Source: Pseudomonas sp. MPC6 (GTDB taxonomy: Bacteria; Pseudomonadota; Gammaproteobacteria; Pseudomonadales; Pseudomonadaceae). From it: DNA of 64,000 nt. A model generated the notes under the pieces. That model did not search any database. It had not been told where the DNA came from and saw nothing but the letters and a program-made list of their open reading frames with translations. Location of the stretch: assembly GCF_006094435.1 (NCBI RefSeq), contig NZ_CP034783.1:1515001-1579000 (forward strand). Reading direction: 5' to 3'. The stretch's first letter is position 1. Each line of letters opens with the position of its first letter. The position numbers and the translations under genes were made by a program. Positions 60,869 to 64,000 of the stretch are shown in pieces.

Positions 60869-63097
60869 ATGCGCACAGGGATGATGGCGCTGGCGCTGGG
60901 TCTGCTGACCCTGCGTTTTTTACCGGTACTACCGCCGGTCTGGTTTTGGCTGTCGTTGCCGGTCGCGGCTTTGATGTTGCTGCCGTTCAGGACGTATCCA
61001 TTGGCCTTTTTCCTGTTCGGCTTCAGTTGGGCGTGCGCGAATGCGCACTGGGCGCTGGATGATCGCCTGCCGATCAATCTGGACGGTGAAACCCGTTGGG
61101 TAGAAGGGCGGGTAGTGGGATTGCCCCAGAACGGCGAGGCGGTCGTGCGTTTCGAGTTGGCGGACGCCCGCTCGCGACGCGAGCACGAGAAAGTCCCGAC
61201 ATTGTTGCGCCTGGCCTGGTACGGCGGGCCGCCGGTCAACAGCGGCGAACACTGGCGCCTGGCGGTGAAATTGAAGCGTCCTGCCGGGCTGCTCAATCCC
61301 CATGCCTTCGATTACGACGCCTGGCTGCTGGCAAAGCGCATCGGCGCCACCGGGACGGTCAAGGATGGCGTACGTCTCCAGGAAACCCGATGGGCCTGGC
61401 GCGACAGTATCCGCCAACGCTTGCAGGCGGTGGATGCCCAAGGCCGAACGGGGGCGCTGACGGCCTTGGTGCTGGGGGATGGTGCCGGGCTCAGTCGCGA
61501 GGATTGGCAGGTGTTGCAAGACACCGGCACTGTGCATTTGCTGGTGATTTCCGGGCAGCACATCGGCTTGCTGGCGGGGCTGGTGTACGTGCTGATTGCC
61601 GGCCTGGCCCGTTATGGCCTGTGGCCGGCCCGCTTGCCCTGGTTGCCATGGGCCTGTGGCCTGGCCTTCGCCGCAGCGCTCGGTTATGGCTTGCTGGCCG
61701 GCTTCGACGTGCCCGTGCGGCGGGCCTGCGTGATGATCGGCCTGGTGCTGTTGTGGCGGCTGCGTTTTCGTCACCTTGGTGCCTGGTGGCCGTTGCTGCT
61801 GGCGCTCAACGGCGTTCTGCTGCTGGACCCGCTGGCGAGTCTGCAACCGGGTTTCTGGTTGTCCTTCGCGGCGGTAGCCGTGTTGATCTTCATATTCGGC
61901 GGCCGGCTGGGGCCCTGGCGCTGGTGGCACGCCTGGACTCGCGCCCAGTGGCTGATCGCGATCGGCTTGGGCCCGATATTGCTGGTACTGGGCTTGCCGA
62001 TCAGTCTCAGCGGGCCGCTGGTCAATCTGCTCGCCGTGCCCTGGATCAGTCTGGTGGTGCTGCCGCCAGCGTTGCTGGGGACGCTGCTGTTGCCCATTCC
62101 TTATGTGGGCGAAGGATTGCTGTGGCTGGCGGGTGGCTTGATCGATCTATTGTTCAGGGGCCTTGCACTGATGGCCGGGCGTTTCCCCGCGTGGGTGCCG
62201 GCGGCGGTACCGTGGTGGATAGGGGCCCTGGGCGCACTCGGGGCCTTGCTGTTGTTGATGCCTCGCGGGGTGCCCCTGCGCCTGCCGGGTTGGCCGCTGC
62301 TGCTGTTGCTGGTGTTTCCACCCCGGCAACTGCTGCCGGAGGGCACGGCCGAAATCTGGCAACTCGACGTCGGCCAGGGGCTGGCCATCCTGGTGCGTAC
62401 CCGTCATCACACGCTGCTGTATGACGCCGGGCCACGCTTCGGCGATAACGACCTGGGCGAGCGCGTGGTGCTGCCGACGCTGCGCAAACTGGGGGTGAGC
62501 GCCCTCGACTTGATGCTGATCAGCCATGCCCATGCCGATCACGCCGGCGGGGCGCAGGCTGTCGCCAAGGGGCTGCCGGTGAAGCGCGTACTCAGTGGCG
62601 AACCCTTGGAATTGCCCGTAGCGCTGCAAGCCGAGGCCTGCGAGAGCGGTCGGCAATGGACCTGGGACGGTGTGCAGTTCTCGCTCTGGCAATGGGCAGC
62701 AGCCCGGGAAAGCAATCCCAAATCCTGCGTGTTGCAGATCGAAGCCAACGGCGAGCGGCTACTGCTGACCGGTGACATCGACACCGCGGCCGAGCGAGCC
62801 TTGCTCGACAGCCCCCTGGCGGTGACCACCGATTGGTTGCAGTCACCTCATCACGGCAGTCGCAGTTCATCGTCGCCGGCGCTGCTTGCCGCGTTGCAAC
62901 CCGCGGCAGCGCTGATCTCCCGCGGTCAGGGCAATGCCTTCGGCCACCCCCATCCCACGGTGATCGCGCGCTATCGACAGCGCGGCATGGCGATCCATGA
63001 CAGCGCCGAACAGGGTGCCATCCGTCTGCAACTGGGGCAGTTCAAGCCGGCATGGACAATGCGTGAGGAACGGCGTTTCTGGCGGCCTGCACCTTGA
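60869..63097 (+). CDS. comEC: ComEC/Rec2 family DNA-uptake channel
   Basis: ComEC is the inner-membrane channel that brings single-stranded DNA into the cytoplasm in competent bacteria. The 742-residue protein has an N-terminal membrane pair, an OB-fold-like periplasmic segment (DUF4131), the competence core of many helices with LVISGQHIGLLAGL, and a C-terminal metallo-beta-lactamase domain with SHAHADHAGG and LLLTGDID. The ATG at 60869 follows AAGGA; ATG at 60836 is less likely. All domains appear intact, so DNA uptake may be possible. Confidence 0.92.
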   Translation: MRTGMMALALGLLTLRFLPVLPPVWFWLSLPVAALMLLPFRTYPLAFFLFGFSWACANAHWALDDRLPINLDGETRWVEGRVVGLPQNGEAVVRFELADARSRREHEKVPTLLRLAWYGGPPVNSGEHWRLAVKLKRPAGLLNPHAFDYDAWLLAKRIGATGTVKDGVRLQETRWAWRDSIRQRLQAVDAQGRTGALTALVLGDGAGLSREDWQVLQDTGTVHLLVISGQHIGLLAGLVYVLIAGLARYGLWPARLPWLPWACGLAFAAALGYGLLAGFDVPVRRACVMIGLVLLWRLRFRHLGAWWPLLLALNGVLLLDPLASLQPGFWLSFAAVAVLIFIFGGRLGPWRWWHAWTRAQWLIAIGLGPILLVLGLPISLSGPLVNLLAVPWISLVVLPPALLGTLLLPIPYVGEGLLWLAGGLIDLLFRGLALMAGRFPAWVPAAVPWWIGALGALGALLLLMPRGVPLRLPGWPLLLLLVFPPRQLLPEGTAEIWQLDVGQGLAILVRTRHHTLLYDAGPRFGDNDLGERVVLPTLRKLGVSALDLMLISHAHADHAGGAQAVAKGLPVKRVLSGEPLELPVALQAEACESGRQWTWDGVQFSLWQWAAARESNPKSCVLQIEANGERLLLTGDIDTAAERALLDSPLAVTTDWLQSPHHGSRSSSSPALLAALQPAAALISRGQGNAFGHPHPTVIARYRQRGMAIHDSAEQGAIRLQLGQFKPAWTMREERRFWRPAP

Positions 63098-63194
63098 TCG
63101 CAAGTCAATGGAGCCCACCGGAGGCGATATCCCGGTCTACGGTGCGCCCAGCCCCTATGTTAGAGTGGCGCACTTTTTCGAGGGGACTGTCACT

Positions 63195-63833
63195 GTGTGG
63201 GAATTGGTCAAATCCGGCGGCTGGATGATGCTGCCGATCATTCTGAGTTCCATCGCGGCCATGGCAATCGTCGCCGAGCGTCTCTGGACCCTGCGCGCCA
63301 GTCGTGTGGCCCCGGAACATTTGCTCGGGCAGGTCTGGGTCTGGATCAAGGACAAGCAACTCAATAAAGAGAAACTCAAGGAACTGCGCGCCAACTCGCC
63401 GTTGGGTGAGGTCCTGGCGGCGGGCCTGGCCAACTCCAAACATGGTCGCGAGATCATGAAAGAGTGCATCGAAGAGGCCGCCGCGCGGGTCATTCACGAA
63501 CTCGAACGCTACATCAACGCCTTGGGCACCATCGCCGCCATGGCCCCGTTGCTCGGCTTGCTCGGCACCGTATTGGGCATGATCGATATTTTCAGTGCGT
63601 TCATGGGCACGGGCATGGGCACCAACGCTGCCGTGCTGGCGGGTGGTATTTCCAAAGCACTGATCACCACCGCCGCGGGCCTGATGGTCGGTATCCCGGC
63701 CGTGTTCTTCCACCGTTTCCTGCAACGCCGGATCGATGAACTGGTGGTGGGCATGGAGCAGGAAGCGATCAAGCTGGTCGAGGTTGTGCAGGGTGACCGT
63801 GACGTGGACCTGTCCGAGGGCAAAAAAGCGTGA
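63195..63833 (+). CDS. MotA/TolQ/ExbB proton-channel family protein
   Basis: The 212-residue inner-membrane protein is of the ExbB/TolQ type: a first helix near 12-32, then the pair of helices near 115-140 and 155-180 (AMAPLLGLLGTVLGMIDIF; GISKALITTAAGLMVGIPAVFFH). The start is a GTG at 63195 with GAGGGGA before it. It overlaps the following ExbD/TolR gene (GTGA). Such a pair lies next to comEC and lpxK in Pseudomonas; it is separate from the main Tol and TonB systems and its partner is unknown. Confidence 0.88.
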   Translation: MWELVKSGGWMMLPIILSSIAAMAIVAERLWTLRASRVAPEHLLGQVWVWIKDKQLNKEKLKELRANSPLGEVLAAGLANSKHGREIMKECIEEAAARVIHELERYINALGTIAAMAPLLGLLGTVLGMIDIFSAFMGTGMGTNAAVLAGGISKALITTAAGLMVGIPAVFFHRFLQRRIDELVVGMEQEAIKLVEVVQGDRDVDLSEGKKA

Positions 63834-64000
63834 AATTCCGCCGCAAGCAACGGGAGAACGTGGACATCAACCTCGCGTCGCTGATCGACGTGGTGTTTAT
63901 CCTGCTGCTGTTTTTCGTCGTGACCACCACCTTTACCCGTGAAACCCAGTTGCGCGTCGATCTGCCGGAAGCGGTCAGCGGCGCGCCTGCCGAAGACCAG
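63830..64000 (+). CDS. ExbD/TolR biopolymer transport protein (cut by window end)
   Basis: The first 57 residues of an ExbD/TolR-type protein: a basic start (MKFRRKQRENVDINLASLI) and one membrane helix with the proton-path Asp (LIDVVFILLLFFVV), then the periplasmic part begins. GTG start, overlapping the stop of the ExbB-type gene. The frame is open to the last base. Confidence 0.88.
   Translation, partial: MKFRRKQRENVDINLASLIDVVFILLLFFVVTTTFTRETQLRVDLPEAVSGAPAEDQ

Overview
The window looks like chromosome from a Pseudomonas of the fluorescens group. The basis is protein-level recognition (OprH-PhoP-PhoQ, a 917-residue GacS, PcpS-type phosphopantetheinyl transferase, TtcA, FabA/FabB, FadE), GC-rich codon use, and dense short palindromes of the Pseudomonas REP families between genes. 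No prophage, integrase, insertion sequence or CRISPR array was found. Most of it is core genome.

Layout. 0-9 kb: end of a sensor kinase, pcpS, a secreted dienelactone hydrolase, the oprH-phoP-phoQ operon behind an unusually regular array of PhoP-like half sites, an AraC-type regulator, dctA with a clear sigma-54 promoter, and a CoA-transferase. 9-19.3 kb: SprT protease, Yip1 membrane protein, ttcA, a 3-methyladenine glycosylase, the arsC-wrbA-DUF2069 operon, a thioredoxin-like lipoprotein, a zinc-ribbon/META pair, ldhA and gacS. 19.5-28.7 kb: a PirR/PirS-like two-component system with a Fur-like site but no receptor gene, a truncated DUF1016 nuclease, then cysM, rlmD, relA, mazG and a DUF2058 gene. 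29.4-34.3 kb: fabB-fabA and an overlapping kinase/substrate-binding-protein pair. 34.5-48 kb: gpsA, DUF4389, sixA, thioesterase, two hydrolases, GST, DUF4892, AI-2E family transporter, pyrF, two oxidoreductases, a MocR-type regulator and a chemoreceptor. 48-50.3 kb: a long repeat-rich gap, a membrane-anchored unknown protein, and two tandem copies of a tRNA-Glu/tRNA-Gly pair. 50.4-53.6 kb: an accessory-looking cluster of LysE exporter, Fe(II)/2-oxoglutarate oxygenase and AlaX editing protein, divergent from a LysR regulator. 53.7-64 kb: fadE and its small neighbour, a transglutaminase-like protein, GST, an ABC exporter, DUF2062, comEC and an exbB/exbD pair cut by the window edge.

How genes work together. 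Several global signalling systems sit here: PhoPQ (Mg2+/cationic peptides), GacS (secondary metabolism), a second hybrid kinase beside fabA, RelA (stringent response, with a GC-rich-discriminator tRNA promoter in the same window) and a probable iron-linked two-component system. The most interesting candidate for an undescribed system is the alaX-oxygenase-lysE-lysR cluster. Its gene content fits making or handling an oxidised amino acid, exporting it, and cleaning mischarged tRNA; this is inference from gene content only.
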